From Paenibacillus crassostreae (lineage in GTDB: Bacteria; Bacillota; Bacilli; Paenibacillales; Paenibacillaceae): a stretch of DNA of 64,000 nt. Where the stretch lies: the NCBI RefSeq assembly GCF_001857945.1, contig NZ_CP017770.1, positions 806,001 through 870,000 on the forward strand, in the 5' to 3' direction. Below are positions 15,084 through 25,083 of the stretch, in pieces; position 1 is the first letter of the stretch; each line of letters begins with the position of its first letter. The notes under the pieces were generated by a model. It had not been told where the DNA came from. It worked only from the letters and a program-made list of their open reading frames with translations, and searched no databases. The position numbers and the translations under genes were made by a program.

Positions 15084-16808
15084 TCATCTGACAGCTTTTC
15101 TAGCTTCAGCTAACTTTAGCATTTCTTGAGCATGATGACGTGTTTTGGTCGTAATCTCAACACCACCGAGCATTCGGGCAAGTTCTTCAATCCGTCCTTC
15201 ATCAGATAAATTGTCCACACTTGTCATGGTTCGTCCATCTATAATGTTCTTTTCGATTAAATATTGGTGATCCGCCATACATGCCACCTGAGGTAAATGC
15301 GTAATGGAGAATACTTGACAACTATCAGATAACTTAAAGAGCTTCTCTGCAATGGATTGGGCGGCTCTACCGCTCACTCCAGTATCAACTTCATCAAAGA
15401 TAAGTACTGGGATTCGATCATGTCGAGCGAATATCGTCTTCATAGCCAACATTATTCTTGAAAGTTCCCCACCTGACGCAATTTTACCAAGGGGTCTTAA
15501 TGGTTCTCCAGGGTTAGGGGATATCATAAATTCAACATTATCCATCCCTTGCTTCGTTAATCGTACCTTATAACCTTCCACTTCATAACCACGTGGATCC
15601 TCAAGCAAATCATGTTTCACCTTAAGTGTCGTCCGTTCCATTTGAAGGTCTTTCAGTTCACTTTCTACCTGGGATGCTAAATCAGCCGAACACATTTTTC
15701 TAGCCTCACTCAACTCATATGCAACCTGAAGTAAACCAACAAGAAGTTCATCACGTCGTTGAATTAGTTTCTCCACATGTTCATCTTTATTTTCTAGTAA
15801 ATCACTTTCCTTTTTGATCTTATCGTAATACTCAATAATCTGTTCAACACTGTCGCCATACTTCCTACGTAACGTGATGATTAAGTCTAAGCGATGTTCA
15901 ACTTCTTCCAATCTCTCAGGATTAAATTCAATATTCTCTCGATAATCCCTTATTTGAAAAGCGGCATCTTCAAGCTGGAAATAAGCAGATTGTAGTTGCT
16001 CAAGTATAGGTTTTAACCCATTCTCATCATAATTAACTATGTCTTTAAGCAATGAGACAGCAGAGCTTACATAACTCACGCCATGTTGTCCATTCAGAAT
16101 ATTGTATGCCCCTGATACGGAATCCATCATTTTCTCACTATGAGATAGCTTGACCCTTTCCTCCGCTAACCATTCATCTTCACCAGGTTTTAATTGCGCT
16201 ACAGCGATTTCCTCCAGTTGGAATCGATATAAATCTAGCATCTGAAATGACTTTTGACTAGTACTTTGCAGCTCTCGCAATTCCTTTTCAACTTTGACAA
16301 AAACAGAATATTTCTCCTGATAACTCGCCTTTAGTGGTCCGATAATATGCTCACCATATGTATCTAGAAGATATAAATGTCTTTCCGGTCGAAGCAAGCT
16401 CTGATGCTCATGTTGTCCGTGAATATTAACTAATTGCTCTCCAACTTCACGCAGCATCGTAAGATTCACAAGCTGTCCGTTAATTCTAGAAGCACTCTTA
16501 CCTTGAGATGTAATTTCACGTCGGATAACTAAATACTCCTCATGATTACATTCAATACCAATCTTAATTAGTGCATCCCACACGGGGTGGCCTTCCTGCA
16601 GCTCAAATAATGCTTCAATCTCAGCCTTATCACATCCATAACGAATAAGATCAGCAGATCCTCTTCCTCCTGCTAATAGACCAAGAGCATCGATGATGAT
16701 TGATTTACCAGCACCAGTCTCTCCTGTAAGGACATGAAATCCCGAATAAAAATGTACGTCAACCGATTCAATAACTGCTAAATTTCGAATGGACAAAGTT
16801 ACTAACAT
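15084..16808 (-). CDS. recN: DNA repair protein RecN
   Basis: A 574-residue SMC-like ATPase acting early in double-strand-break repair. Walker A LTGETGAGKSIIIDALG is at about residues 29-45, a long coiled coil fills about 160-390, the ABC signature reads ASGGELSRIMLAMK, and Walker B VLIFDEVDTGVSG follows. ATG at 16808 has AAAGGGGGGA upstream. In B. subtilis it also lies between ahrC and spoIVB. The 38-base gap to argR indicates one operon. Confidence 0.95.
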   Translation of the reverse strand: MLVTLSIRNLAVIESVDVHFYSGFHVLTGETGAGKSIIIDALGLLAGGRGSADLIRYGCDKAEIEALFELQEGHPVWDALIKIGIECNHEEYLVIRREITSQGKSASRINGQLVNLTMLREVGEQLVNIHGQHEHQSLLRPERHLYLLDTYGEHIIGPLKASYQEKYSVFVKVEKELRELQSTSQKSFQMLDLYRFQLEEIAVAQLKPGEDEWLAEERVKLSHSEKMMDSVSGAYNILNGQHGVSYVSSAVSLLKDIVNYDENGLKPILEQLQSAYFQLEDAAFQIRDYRENIEFNPERLEEVEHRLDLIITLRRKYGDSVEQIIEYYDKIKKESDLLENKDEHVEKLIQRRDELLVGLLQVAYELSEARKMCSADLASQVESELKDLQMERTTLKVKHDLLEDPRGYEVEGYKVRLTKQGMDNVEFMISPNPGEPLRPLGKIASGGELSRIMLAMKTIFARHDRIPVLIFDEVDTGVSGRAAQSIAEKLFKLSDSCQVFSITHLPQVACMADHQYLIEKNIIDGRTMTSVDNLSDEGRIEELARMLGGVEITTKTRHHAQEMLKLAEARKAVR

Positions 16809-16846
16809 ATATCAATCCCCCCTTTGGTCTTTGCTACATTTCAAGA

Positions 16847-17296
16847 TTAAGAAATAAAGCTCATAATTTGAGAAATCACAAACTCACTATCTTCACCAGT
16901 TCGGCAAATCAACAGAATCGTATCGTCCCCACATATAGTTCCAAGAATCTGGTTCCATTCCATATTGTCCAGCAATACGGCAACTGCATTGGCTGATCCA
17001 GGAAGACATTTCACGACAACTAGATTGCCTGTATGATCAATGTGAACGAAGTTATCTACCAGTGCTCGCTTCAATTTATTAACAGGATTGTAACGTTGTG
17101 CTGAAGGCACGGAGTACTTATATTCCCCTTCATCCGTAGGCACTTTAATTAGTGCTAATTCTTTAATATCTCTAGATACCGTCGCTTGTGTAACCTGAAA
17201 TCCTGAACTTCTTAATGCTTCAACTAATTCATCCTGTGTTTCAATATCTCGTTGGGTAATAATTTCACGAATCTTTATATGCCGCTGTCCTTTCAT
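16847..17296 (-). CDS. argR: Arginine repressor ArgR/AhrC
   Basis: A 149-residue hexameric regulator of arginine synthesis and catabolism. The N-terminal winged helix (residues 1-70) includes RHIKIREIITQRDIETQDEL and TQATVSRDIKELALIKVP; the C-terminal oligomerisation and arginine-binding domain ends with GTICGDDTILLICR. The upstream frame extends to 17338, but ATG at 17296 follows CAGGAGG and begins at the family start. It precedes recN, as B. subtilis ahrC does. No arginine genes are in this window, so it acts in trans. Confidence 0.94.
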   Translation of the reverse strand: MKGQRHIKIREIITQRDIETQDELVEALRSSGFQVTQATVSRDIKELALIKVPTDEGEYKYSVPSAQRYNPVNKLKRALVDNFVHIDHTGNLVVVKCLPGSANAVAVLLDNMEWNQILGTICGDDTILLICRTGEDSEFVISQIMSFIS

Positions 17297-17324
17297 AAAA
17301 AAGCCTCCTGATGTTTGATCATAT

Positions 17325-17807
17325 TTATACATTCTCACCTATATACTCTTCTTCATCCCATTCGAAATGGATCTGTTTAATCACTTCTTCGTAGACATCT
17401 ACATATAGCACACCAGCACAATCCGGATATAATAAGAACAAAGGTAATAAACGGTCTCTTAACGAGCTGCCTGTCCACTCTAAGGGCATTCGCTGACGTG
17501 CTATCTTAACTAAATAAATATCCCCATCTTCATTCAGCGCTACATAATCGATAAATAATCTGCTATAGAATTCCTCTTGATCCGCTTCGAAATAAAGTGG
17601 AATTTTCACTTTCCCACCAACCACTTCATATCCTTTACGTTGTAATAAATCCACGGCAGGATGTTCTAATATGTACTCATTAAAAGGGATATTCAGCTCA
17701 TGCTTCAACGAAGGATTCTGAATCCAATATTTAATTAAATTGAATATGCCAATCACCATAAGTAGACCGATAATCGCCATAACGAAAAAATCAGATTTCC
17801 CTTCCAC
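17325..17807 (-). CDS. Hypothetical membrane-anchored protein (about 160 aa)
   Basis: Not recognised. A single N-terminal helix (FFVMAIIGLLMVIGIFNLI) is followed by a soluble domain with the pattern HPAVDLLQRKGYEVVGGKV, LFIDYVALNEDGDIYLVKIAR and CAGVLYVDV. The D-x20-DxYLVK arrangement faintly recalls PD-(D/E)xK nuclease folds, a guess only. GTG at 17816 or 17807 can start it; I prefer 17807, which has AGGTGAT 5 bases before. It sits between tlyA and argR, 28 bases before argR, so it belongs to the xseA-to-recN operon; Bacillus has no gene I know of at this spot. Confidence 0.65.
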   Translation of the reverse strand: MEGKSDFFVMAIIGLLMVIGIFNLIKYWIQNPSLKHELNIPFNEYILEHPAVDLLQRKGYEVVGGKVKIPLYFEADQEEFYSRLFIDYVALNEDGDIYLVKIARQRMPLEWTGSSLRDRLLPLFLLYPDCAGVLYVDVYEEVIKQIHFEWDEEEYIGENV

Positions 17808-17873
17808 ATGTATCACCTCGTAGAAGTATTCGCGAACTCTAGATTAAATCCTTTTTTCAGCAAAGAAACCCAT

Positions 17874-18716
17874 CTATTTAGATGAGTTCCCCGTAAACGT
17901 ATGTTTTGCTTCCTTGATAACTTGATCTATTAAATCTTTGATCTGCTCGTTATCCATAGGTAGTTCTTCCTCACTAGAAGTTTCCAGCCTCCAATGCGCT
18001 AGAAATTCAATATTACCCTCTCCGCCTGTAATTGGTGAGAAGGTCAACCCCTGTAAACGATAACCCAATTCTTCAGCATACGTGAGCACGGTCGATAACA
18101 CGTCTTGATGAACTGCAGAATCACGAATCACGCCAGATTTACCTACCTTATCTCTTCCTGCTTCGAATTGTGGCTTAATCAAAGCTACCACACTTGAAGA
18201 CTGCTGCAATAACGCCATCAAAGGTGGCAGAATAATCCGAAGTGATATGAATGAGACATCAATGCTAGCAAAATTTGGTACAGATCCTTTCAAATCGTCT
18301 GGGGTCATATAACGAAAGTTTGTTTTTTCCATGACACATACACGTTCGTCATTACGAAGAGACCAATCTAATTGGTTAGTTCCAACATCAATCGCATATA
18401 CGTAATTAGCTGCATGCTTAAGTGCGCAATCTGTAAACCCCCCTGTTGATGAGCCAATATCCAACATCACTACATTCTCTAAATCAATTTCGAATAGATC
18501 GATGGCTTTCTTTAACTTCAACCCACCTCGACTGACATAAGGATGTACAGCTCCCTTCACCCGAATGACAGCTTCTCTAGGAACCTTCATTCCCGGCTTT
18601 TCAATCCGTTCTTCAGCGGCAAAAACTAACCCTGCCATAATAGCTGCTTTAGCTTTTTCACGACTATCATATAAACCTTGCTCTACAAGTAGAATATCAA
18701 TACGTTCCTTTTCCAT
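17874..18716 (-). CDS. tlyA: TlyA-family rRNA 2'-O-methyltransferase (YqxC)
   Basis: A 280-residue protein. The N-terminal S4 RNA-binding domain (about 4-65, RIDILLVEQGLYDSREKAKA) is followed by an FtsJ-like methyltransferase domain with the SAM motif MLDIGSSTGGFTD (about 85-97), DVGTNQLDW and FASIDVSFISL. The family methylates 2'-OH groups in ribosomal RNA in Mycobacterium; it is also called a hemolysin from older work. ATG at 18716 is behind AGGTGAT. Gene order dxs-yqxC-ahrC matches B. subtilis. Confidence 0.9.
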   Translation of the reverse strand: MEKERIDILLVEQGLYDSREKAKAAIMAGLVFAAEERIEKPGMKVPREAVIRVKGAVHPYVSRGGLKLKKAIDLFEIDLENVVMLDIGSSTGGFTDCALKHAANYVYAIDVGTNQLDWSLRNDERVCVMEKTNFRYMTPDDLKGSVPNFASIDVSFISLRIILPPLMALLQQSSSVVALIKPQFEAGRDKVGKSGVIRDSAVHQDVLSTVLTYAEELGYRLQGLTFSPITGGEGNIEFLAHWRLETSSEEELPMDNEQIKDLIDQVIKEAKHTFTGNSSK

Positions 18717-18744
18717 ACAATCACCTAATTTCCGTCTTTACGCC

Positions 18745-20652
18745 TTAGGATGAAAAGCTGCTTTTTTCAACTTCATAAGGATGAAGAGTCATCATTTTAC
18801 GAATCTCCTCACATACTGCTATAGCCGTTAAATTCGTTTCTTCACGTTGTTCTTTGATACTTCCATGTTCGATGAATCGATCAGGAATACCCATAACAGA
18901 AACCGTTGTATTGAATAGATAATGACTTGAATAGAATTCTAGGATTGCACTACCTAAACTTCCAGCTTCCGATGACTCTTCCAGTACAATCATATTAGTG
19001 TTTGATTGTGCTAATGATCGCAACATATCTTCATCTACTGGTTTTAAGAAGCGCGCATTCACAACCTGCAATTGTACACCTTCTCGTTTAAGTAGTTCCG
19101 CAGCTTCTAATGCTACTTGAACCATTGGTCCAACTGCTAGAACCGCATATCCTTCACCTTCACGAACCGTTTCCCATGTTCCAATTGGAATTGGAACTAA
19201 TGTCTCATCAATGGCAACACCTTGTCCGTTAATCCGTGGGTAGCGATAAGCTATTGGCCCGTCATTATATTCTAATGCTGTAAGCATCATATGACGCAGT
19301 TCGTTCTCATCTTTAGGCATCATAAGAACAATATTAGGAATGTGGCGCATGAAAGCAACATCATATACACCTTGATGTGTTTCTCCATCAGCTCCAACAA
19401 AACCTGCTCTATCGATAGCGAACGTTACGTTAGCATTTTGTCTGCAAATATCATGAACGATCTGGTCATATGCCCGCTGCATAAAGGTAGAATACACTGC
19501 GAATACAGGTTTCAATCCTTCCATAGCTAACGCAGCACACATCGTTGCAGCATGTTGTTCGGCAATGCCTACATCAATCATTCGATCAGGGAATCGCTTG
19601 CTGAACGGGACAAGTCCTGATCCACCTGGCATCGCTGGTGTTACAGCCACTAATCTTGAATCACGTTCTCCAAGTTCAATTAAAGTCTGTGAGAACACAT
19701 CCGTATACATTGGATTCCCTACAGATTTCAGCACTTGACCAGATTCAATCTTATACGGTGAAATCCCATGCCATTTATAAGAGTCCGCTTCCGCGGGTGT
19801 GTAGCCTTTCCCCTTCGTTGTCAGTACATGAACAAACACAGGGCCCTCTACATTATCCGCTTGTTGGAAAGCTTCGATTAATTTCGGAAGATCATGTCCG
19901 TCAACCGGACCTAAGTACGTAAATCCTAATTCTTCAAAAAGAATGCCTGGGACAACCATATATTTAAGGCTGTCTTTTAATTTTTCTACAGTTTTGGCTA
20001 ATTTACCACCAATCGCTGGAATTTTCTTGAGCAATCCTTCAACTTCATCTTTCGCTCTTAAGTAATGGCGATCCGAACGGATTTTACTTAGATAATTGTG
20101 CATCGCACCTACATTTGGAGCAATAGACATCTCATTATCATTTAGGATTACCATTAGTTTTTTCTGCTCATGACCAATATGATTTAATGCTTCAAACGCC
20201 ATACCACCCGTTAACGCACCATCACCAATGATCGCTACTACTTTATTATCTTCACCCTTCAAATCTCTTGCAAGAGCCATACCCATGGCAGCTGAAAGAG
20301 ACGTACTACTATGTCCCGCTTCCCAGACATCATGTTCACTTTCTGATCTCTTTACGAAGCCACATAATCCATTATATTTTCTTAACGTATCGAACCGTTC
20401 CATACGACCCGTTAGTATTTTATGAACATACGCTTGATGTCCAACATCAAATATGAATTTATCCGTAGGACTGTTATAGGAGTAATGAAGGGCAATTGTT
20501 AACTCCACTACCCCTAAATTAGATGCCAGATGCCCACCCGTAACAGACAATTTCTCAATAAGAAACTGTCGTATTTCACTCGCAAGAGAGGCTAGTTCAT
20601 CAACCGATAGAGACTTTAATTGTTCTGGTTGTTCTATTTGTGGAAGCTGCAC
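18745..20652 (-). CDS. dxs: 1-deoxy-D-xylulose-5-phosphate synthase
   Basis: Makes DXP from pyruvate and glyceraldehyde 3-phosphate, the first step of the MEP isoprenoid route, using thiamine diphosphate. Key features: [19 protein letters not shown] near the N-terminus, [15 protein letters not shown], the TPP motif [20 protein letters not shown] ending in NDNEMSIA, and [15 protein letters not shown] in the C-terminal half. I chose GTG at 20652 (635 aa), 6 bases after GGGGAG; the frame open to 20718 adds 22 unlikely residues. It forms a pathway pair with ispA just upstream. Confidence 0.95.
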   Translation of the reverse strand: MQLPQIEQPEQLKSLSVDELASLASEIRQFLIEKLSVTGGHLASNLGVVELTIALHYSYNSPTDKFIFDVGHQAYVHKILTGRMERFDTLRKYNGLCGFVKRSESEHDVWEAGHSSTSLSAAMGMALARDLKGEDNKVVAIIGDGALTGGMAFEALNHIGHEQKKLMVILNDNEMSIAPNVGAMHNYLSKIRSDRHYLRAKDEVEGLLKKIPAIGGKLAKTVEKLKDSLKYMVVPGILFEELGFTYLGPVDGHDLPKLIEAFQQADNVEGPVFVHVLTTKGKGYTPAEADSYKWHGISPYKIESGQVLKSVGNPMYTDVFSQTLIELGERDSRLVAVTPAMPGGSGLVPFSKRFPDRMIDVGIAEQHAATMCAALAMEGLKPVFAVYSTFMQRAYDQIVHDICRQNANVTFAIDRAGFVGADGETHQGVYDVAFMRHIPNIVLMMPKDENELRHMMLTALEYNDGPIAYRYPRINGQGVAIDETLVPIPIGTWETVREGEGYAVLAVGPMVQVALEAAELLKREGVQLQVVNARFLKPVDEDMLRSLAQSNTNMIVLEESSEAGSLGSAILEFYSSHYLFNTTVSVMGIPDRFIEHGSIKEQREETNLTAIAVCEEIRKMMTLHPYEVEKSSFSS

Positions 20653-20756
20653 TTGAATCTCCCCACTTTTCTTCAATAGGATTTGTTTATATTTCAATTC
20701 TAAAATCTTTCCGCTCATTATATCACAGATACACTATTTAATTAAAATAGCTAAGA

Positions 20757-21662
20757 TTAATGATCTCTACTGACCAAATAATCAGCTATTTCCAGCAAAA
20801 GCTCTGGATAAGGAAATTGTGCATTAAGTATAATTTTTTTAGCTTCTTCAGTATGTCTTTTAACTTCCATTTGTGAATTTTCAAGTCCAATGAAAAAAGG
20901 ATACGTCACTTTATCTTGTTTAATATCACTTTGTGTTTTTTTGCCCAATTTAGCCTCATCACCGATTAGGTCTAAAATATCATCTTGAATCTGAAAGGCC
21001 AGCCCTAAATGTTCTCCAAATGTTCGAAGTGCTTCAATTTTGGTCTCTTCAGCACCAGCAATACGCCCACCAGCCATAAGAGAAAATATGATTAAATCAC
21101 TCGTTTTATGAAGGTGTATATACTCTAGTTGGGATAAATCAGTTAATCCTTGCTCACCCTCCATGTCCGCAACTTGACCACCCACCATTCCTCTTGGCCC
21201 AGACATTTCTGATAATTCCTCAATAATCGTAAGCACTTGATCTGCTGGAATACCGTGTTTACGTGGAATTTGCGATAAATGGTAGAAAGCATGCGTTAAC
21301 AGCCCATCACCGGCAAGAATCGCCATTGCCTCACCATATACTTTATGATTAGTCAGTTTACCCCGTCGATAATCATCATTATCCATGGCAGGAAGATCAT
21401 CATGAATGAGCGAATAGGTATGTACCATTTCCACAGAACATGCTACTTCAATAGCTGCATCACGATTACCTTTAAGTGCTTCACATGCCGCAATCACTAG
21501 TAAGGGACGTAAGCGTTTCCCCCCAGCTAGAAGTGAATACGTCATGGACTCTTTTAAGTTAACAGGCACATCCCAAACGGATGGGATTATATTTTGTAAG
21601 GAGGATGTCATTCGATCCGAAACATCCTCAATAAAATGTTGTAATAGCGGAGTGCTAGTCAT
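20757..21662 (-). CDS. ispA: Farnesyl diphosphate synthase-type polyprenyl synthetase
   Basis: Condenses dimethylallyl/geranyl diphosphate with isopentenyl diphosphate. The first aspartate-rich motif is DDLPAMDNDDYRRG (about residues 84-97) and the second FQIQDDILD (about 223-231), with GGKRLRP for diphosphate binding. ATG at 21662 (301 aa) follows GTGGGAACTC and overlaps the xseB 3' end by 8 bases; an in-frame start 4 codons earlier is less well placed. It sits between xseB and dxs as yqiD does in B. subtilis. Chain length (C15 rather than C20) is by family resemblance. Confidence 0.92.
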   Translation of the reverse strand: MTSTPLLQHFIEDVSDRMTSSLQNIIPSVWDVPVNLKESMTYSLLAGGKRLRPLLVIAACEALKGNRDAAIEVACSVEMVHTYSLIHDDLPAMDNDDYRRGKLTNHKVYGEAMAILAGDGLLTHAFYHLSQIPRKHGIPADQVLTIIEELSEMSGPRGMVGGQVADMEGEQGLTDLSQLEYIHLHKTSDLIIFSLMAGGRIAGAEETKIEALRTFGEHLGLAFQIQDDILDLIGDEAKLGKKTQSDIKQDKVTYPFFIGLENSQMEVKRHTEEAKKIILNAQFPYPELLLEIADYLVSRDH

Positions 21663-21915
21663 TAGAGTTCCCACTTTCCAACTCTAATGAAGTACCAAAA
21701 GGTTTTTTGCGAATTTGGCCATCTTCCTGTACAATCATTTCGATTTTTTGTTCTACAACTTCGAGCTTCTGACTACATAATTGTGAAAGTGCCATTCCTT
21801 TTTGAAATAACTCAATCGCCTTTTCCAAAGGGACATCACCGTGCTCGAGTTCGTCAACAATCGCTTCTAATTGGCTCATTGCTTGTTCAAACTTCAGTTC
21901 AGTTGCCTTCGCCAT
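21655..21915 (-). CDS. xseB: Exodeoxyribonuclease VII small subunit
   Basis: An 86-residue helical subunit that assembles on XseA to form exonuclease VII, which degrades single-stranded DNA from both ends. The pattern FEQAMSQLEAIVDELEHGDVPLEKAIELFQKGMAL is the family hallmark (seen at about residues 8-42). ATG at 21915 overlaps the xseA 3' end by 17 bases; GGAGG lies about 12 bases before it. The overlap suggests translational coupling with the large subunit. Confidence 0.93.
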   Translation of the reverse strand: MAKATELKFEQAMSQLEAIVDELEHGDVPLEKAIELFQKGMALSQLCSQKLEVVEQKIEMIVQEDGQIRKKPFGTSLELESGNSND

Positions 21916-23269
21916 GTTCCAGATCATCCTCCTTCACTGCCCATACCTGAGCATCGAATTGGCCGTTATTTAACCTTATTTTTACCAAGTCGCCTAGCTG
22001 TACGTCACGAATTGATTTAATTAAATGTTCTTCCTTCTCATCATAGATAAGACTGTAACCCCTAGACATTACTTTCAAAGGACTAAGCGCATCAAGTTGC
22101 TTGATCGCTGTTCCCAGCTGATGTTTATTCGTCTTATGAATGGACGCCATCGCCAAATGGAGCTGATGTTCATTCTTCTCTCTTTGCTTTTTTGCTGCAG
22201 CCAACTGATCTTTCGGATTGAAACGTAAAAGACTTTGATGTATACGTGATTTCTTCTCTTTACTTAGCTTTACTCCAGATGACATAGATCTCGTTAGTTG
22301 TTGATGCAACTTGTCCAGCCGTTCCGAGTGTTGTAGTAACGATCTTCGAGGGTGTACCATCACTGGTGACCGTTGCAATGCTCCTAGACGCTCACGATAA
22401 TTGGATACCCGTTGTTTCAATGATTGACGCAACTGACGTTCTATCACCTGAAGAGTGGCTTTCATATCTGACATGTTGGGGACTGCTAACTCCGCAGCTG
22501 CTGTAGGTGTAGCTGCTCGTAGATCAGCAACAAAATCAGCAATTGTAAAATCAGTTTCATGACCAACGGCTGAAATAATAGGGATTTTTGATTTATAAAT
22601 AGCTCTGGCAACAACTTCCTCATTAAATGCCCATAATTCCTCTAAAGATCCACCACCACGGCCTACGATAATCACTTCAACCTCTGCTAAACGGTTCAAT
22701 AGCTCTATCGCCTTAACCACTGAAGGTGCAGCGTCTTTACCTTGTACCATTACAGGGTGCAATATAATATTCGCTAGCGGATACCTTCTCTGCAAAGTAA
22801 TCATGATATCCCTTACCGCAGCTCCCGTTGGCGAAGTGATTACACCAATCGTTTGCGGATATGTAGGTATAACCTGCTTATGTTCTTGGGTGAATAACCC
22901 TTCTGATTCCAACTTTTTCTTTAATTGTTCATAGGCAAGATATAAGCTACCAATCCCATCTGGCTGCATATGCGTGGCATAGAATTGATATTGACCGTCT
23001 CGTTCATATACCGTTACATTACCTCTCGCAATTACTCGTGACCCTTCTTTAGGTAAAAAGGGTAATTTTTGATTATAAGATCCGAACATGATAGCACGAA
23101 TCCGACTACTCTCGTCTTTCAACGTAAAGTACATATGTCCGCTAGAATGATGAGTGAAATTAGAGATTTCGCCTCGAATCCATACGTCAGACAACACTGA
23201 ATCCGAGTCCATCTTCATCCGGATGTATCGGTTTAAATCTTTAATGGATAATACATTCTGTTGGTCCAT
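21899..23269 (-). CDS. xseA: Exodeoxyribonuclease VII large subunit
   Basis: A 456-residue catalytic subunit. N-terminal OB fold (about 5-105, VWIRGEISNF, SGHMYFTLKD), then the nuclease domain with GVITSPTGAAVRDI, IIVGRGGGSLEELWAFNEE and SAVGHETDFTIADFVADLRA, then a helical region that carries XseB. ATG at 23269 has AAAGGGGTC and follows folD by 11 bases. Together with xseB, a complete exonuclease VII is encoded. Confidence 0.95.
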   Translation of the reverse strand: MDQQNVLSIKDLNRYIRMKMDSDSVLSDVWIRGEISNFTHHSSGHMYFTLKDESSRIRAIMFGSYNQKLPFLPKEGSRVIARGNVTVYERDGQYQFYATHMQPDGIGSLYLAYEQLKKKLESEGLFTQEHKQVIPTYPQTIGVITSPTGAAVRDIMITLQRRYPLANIILHPVMVQGKDAAPSVVKAIELLNRLAEVEVIIVGRGGGSLEELWAFNEEVVARAIYKSKIPIISAVGHETDFTIADFVADLRAATPTAAAELAVPNMSDMKATLQVIERQLRQSLKQRVSNYRERLGALQRSPVMVHPRRSLLQHSERLDKLHQQLTRSMSSGVKLSKEKKSRIHQSLLRFNPKDQLAAAKKQREKNEHQLHLAMASIHKTNKHQLGTAIKQLDALSPLKVMSRGYSLIYDEKEEHLIKSIRDVQLGDLVKIRLNNGQFDAQVWAVKEDDLEHGEGN

Positions 23270-23280
23270 GACAGACCCCT

Positions 23281-24138
23281 TTATGACAATCGGTGATGCC
23301 GTTTAGCAGCGATCAACGTATTCTTCATTAGCATAGTAATCGTCATCGGTCCAACACCACCTGGTACAGGTGTGATCGGTCCAGATACTTCTTTAACACT
23401 CTCAAAATCAACATCTCCAGCCAATTTACCATTATCTAAACGGTTCATTCCAACATCAATGACTACTGCTCCAGGCTTCACGTAACTTGCATCTATAAAG
23501 TTAGCTCGTCCAATAGCTACAACTAGAATATCAGCTTGTCGTGCAATTTCAGCCATATTAGCAGTGCGAGAATGACACATCGTTACGGTTGCATTCTCAC
23601 GTTGAAGCAATAATGATACAGGCTTTCCAACAATATTGCTCCGACCAATAACTACTGCATGCTTACCGGATATTTCAATTCCAGCACGCTTTATAAGTTC
23701 TATAACACCTGCTGGAGTACAAGGGAGAAGACTATCATCCCCAATGACCAAGTTTCCGACATTAACAGGATGGAATCCATCTACATCTTTTTCCACAGCG
23801 ATTGCATTAATAACAGCCTTCTCCTCAATGTGACTAGGAAGAGGCAATTGAACTAAAATCCCATTGATACTCTCTTGATGATTAAGTTTATTGACTAATG
23901 CCAACAAATTCTCTTGGGATGTATCTCCAGGCAGACGATGTACTTCGGAGTAGAAACCTAAATCATGGCAAGCTTTCTCTTTATTGCGAACATACACTTG
24001 AGAAGCAGGATCCTCCCCCACTAGTATGACAGCAAGTCCTGGGGTAACCCCTTTTCTTACAAGATCCTTCACTTCCTCTATCATGAAACTACGGATTTCA
24101 TCTGATATTTGTTTACCGCTAATAATCATTGCTGTCAT
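23281..24138 (-). CDS. folD: Bifunctional methylene-THF dehydrogenase/cyclohydrolase
   Basis: Interconverts 5,10-methylene-, methenyl- and 10-formyl-tetrahydrofolate with NADP. Visible: [14 protein letters not shown] (catalytic Lys within YxxxK), [12 protein letters not shown], the NADP loop [17 protein letters not shown], and [14 protein letters not shown] at the C-terminus. Three consecutive ATGs lie at 24144-24136; the third (24138, 285 aa) has the best spacing from GGAGAG. It leads the folD-xseA-xseB-ispA-dxs run and follows nusB by 37 bases. Confidence 0.95.
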   Translation of the reverse strand: MTAMIISGKQISDEIRSFMIEEVKDLVRKGVTPGLAVILVGEDPASQVYVRNKEKACHDLGFYSEVHRLPGDTSQENLLALVNKLNHQESINGILVQLPLPSHIEEKAVINAIAVEKDVDGFHPVNVGNLVIGDDSLLPCTPAGVIELIKRAGIEISGKHAVVIGRSNIVGKPVSLLLQRENATVTMCHSRTANMAEIARQADILVVAIGRANFIDASYVKPGAVVIDVGMNRLDNGKLAGDVDFESVKEVSGPITPVPGGVGPMTITMLMKNTLIAAKRHHRLS

Positions 24139-24175
24139 CATCATCTCTCCTCAAATTAAGTATATAAATATAATT

Positions 24176-24628
24176 CTATTGACGTTTTTCTTTAAGTTCC
24201 TCAATATCACCAATCATATTCCCAAGAACACCATTTACGAATTTCCCAGAATCATCAGTTCCGAAATGTTTAGCAAGGTCAATAGCTTCATTCACGACAA
24301 CTTTAGCTGGAACATCCTCTTGATAGATCATTTCATAAGTAGCTAAACGTAATATTTGACGATCTACACGGGATAAACGACTAATCTGCCATCCAACTAA
24401 ATAATGACCAAGTAATTCATCAATCGCCACTTTGTTACTCCATGTTCCATTAACTAATTTTAATACGTATTCCTTCAGCTTGACTGCATCTTTAATTACT
24501 CTTTCAGTCTCGTTCTCTTCAGAGGCTTCTTCTAATAAAGTAGTTACAGCCTCATCACTTTCTACCAAATTCATTTCCATTTGATACAAACTTTGTACCA
24601 CGATCTCTCTTGCTATACGTCTCTTCAT
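24176..24628 (-). CDS. nusB: Transcription antitermination factor NusB
   Basis: A 150-residue all-helical RNA-binding protein, part of the rRNA antitermination complex. MKRRIAREIVVQSLYQMEMN opens the protein and the C-terminal half reads EMIYQEDVPAKVVVNEAIDLAKHFG, with FVNGVLGNM near the end, all characteristic of NusB. ATG at 24628 follows GAGGGACGGG. A terminator at 24752-24822 separates it from the DUF2273 gene upstream, so nusB probably has its own promoter in 24629-24750, which I could not pick with confidence. Confidence 0.94.
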   Translation of the reverse strand: MKRRIAREIVVQSLYQMEMNLVESDEAVTTLLEEASEENETERVIKDAVKLKEYVLKLVNGTWSNKVAIDELLGHYLVGWQISRLSRVDRQILRLATYEMIYQEDVPAKVVVNEAIDLAKHFGTDDSGKFVNGVLGNMIGDIEELKEKRQ

Positions 24629-24751
24629 AATTATCCCGTCCCTCTCTTGATCTCATAAACAATATAACCTAATTGTATTTCAGGCCTCGGTTGTGCTTTT
24701 TGATGAACTATTAACAAAGTATAATGTAGAACTTATGCTTTCTTAATATTC

Positions 24752-24822
24752 ACAAAAAAAACCCAAGAACACTTTCTCCAAAAATTGGCCTGGCATAGCT
24801 GCAGCTCTTCTTCCGGAGAAAG
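24752..24822 (-). terminator. Terminator of the asp23-amaP-DUF2273 unit
   Basis: CTTTCTCC (24772-24779) pairs with GGAGAAAG (24815-24822), with a nested 10-bp palindrome AGCTGCAGCT (24797-24806). On the minus strand the stem is followed by TGTTCTTGGG and eight T residues (24752-24760), a convincing terminator just after the DUF2273 stop. The upstream arm (ATGCTTTC on the minus strand) shares its start with the leader-repeat family noted elsewhere. Confidence 0.7.
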
Positions 24823-24835
24823 CATATCTTAGGGC

Positions 24836-25069
24836 TCATTTAAAAGGGCGCCACTGTTTCGATAACCATTGCACAATTTCTCTCCAATGAAACAAAGATC
24901 CTTGTTGCAAGTCTTTTCTTTTACCGAAAGTGTATCCTATGAACACTACTAATGCAAAGAACAACATATCCCAAAAACCTGAAATCAAATAAACAATTCC
25001 TAATATAATACCACTAAGACTTCCTATAATTTTCCCACTGTGATTCTCCCACATTTCTTTCCAGTGCAT
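24836..25069 (-). CDS. DUF2273 small membrane protein
   Basis: About 77 residues with two hydrophobic helices (IIGSLSGIILGIVYLIS, DMLFFALVVFIGYTFG) and a basic, aromatic tail. The helix-hairpin plus short loop is DUF2273, a family regularly found beside amaP and asp23. GTG at 25081 and ATG at 25069 are both possible; ATG at 25069 has AGAGGTGG 8 bases upstream. It lies 14 bases after amaP. Role presumed to be in anchoring or stabilising the Asp23 system, not shown. Confidence 0.8.
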   Translation of the reverse strand: MHWKEMWENHSGKIIGSLSGIILGIVYLISGFWDMLFFALVVFIGYTFGKRKDLQQGSLFHWREIVQWLSKQWRPFK

Positions 25070-25083
25070 CGGGAAATCCACCT

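Noticed and set aside
17816..17873. Break in the tlyA-argR operon
   Set aside because: No terminator or promoter was visible in this short gap, so the unknown gene is best seen as operon member.
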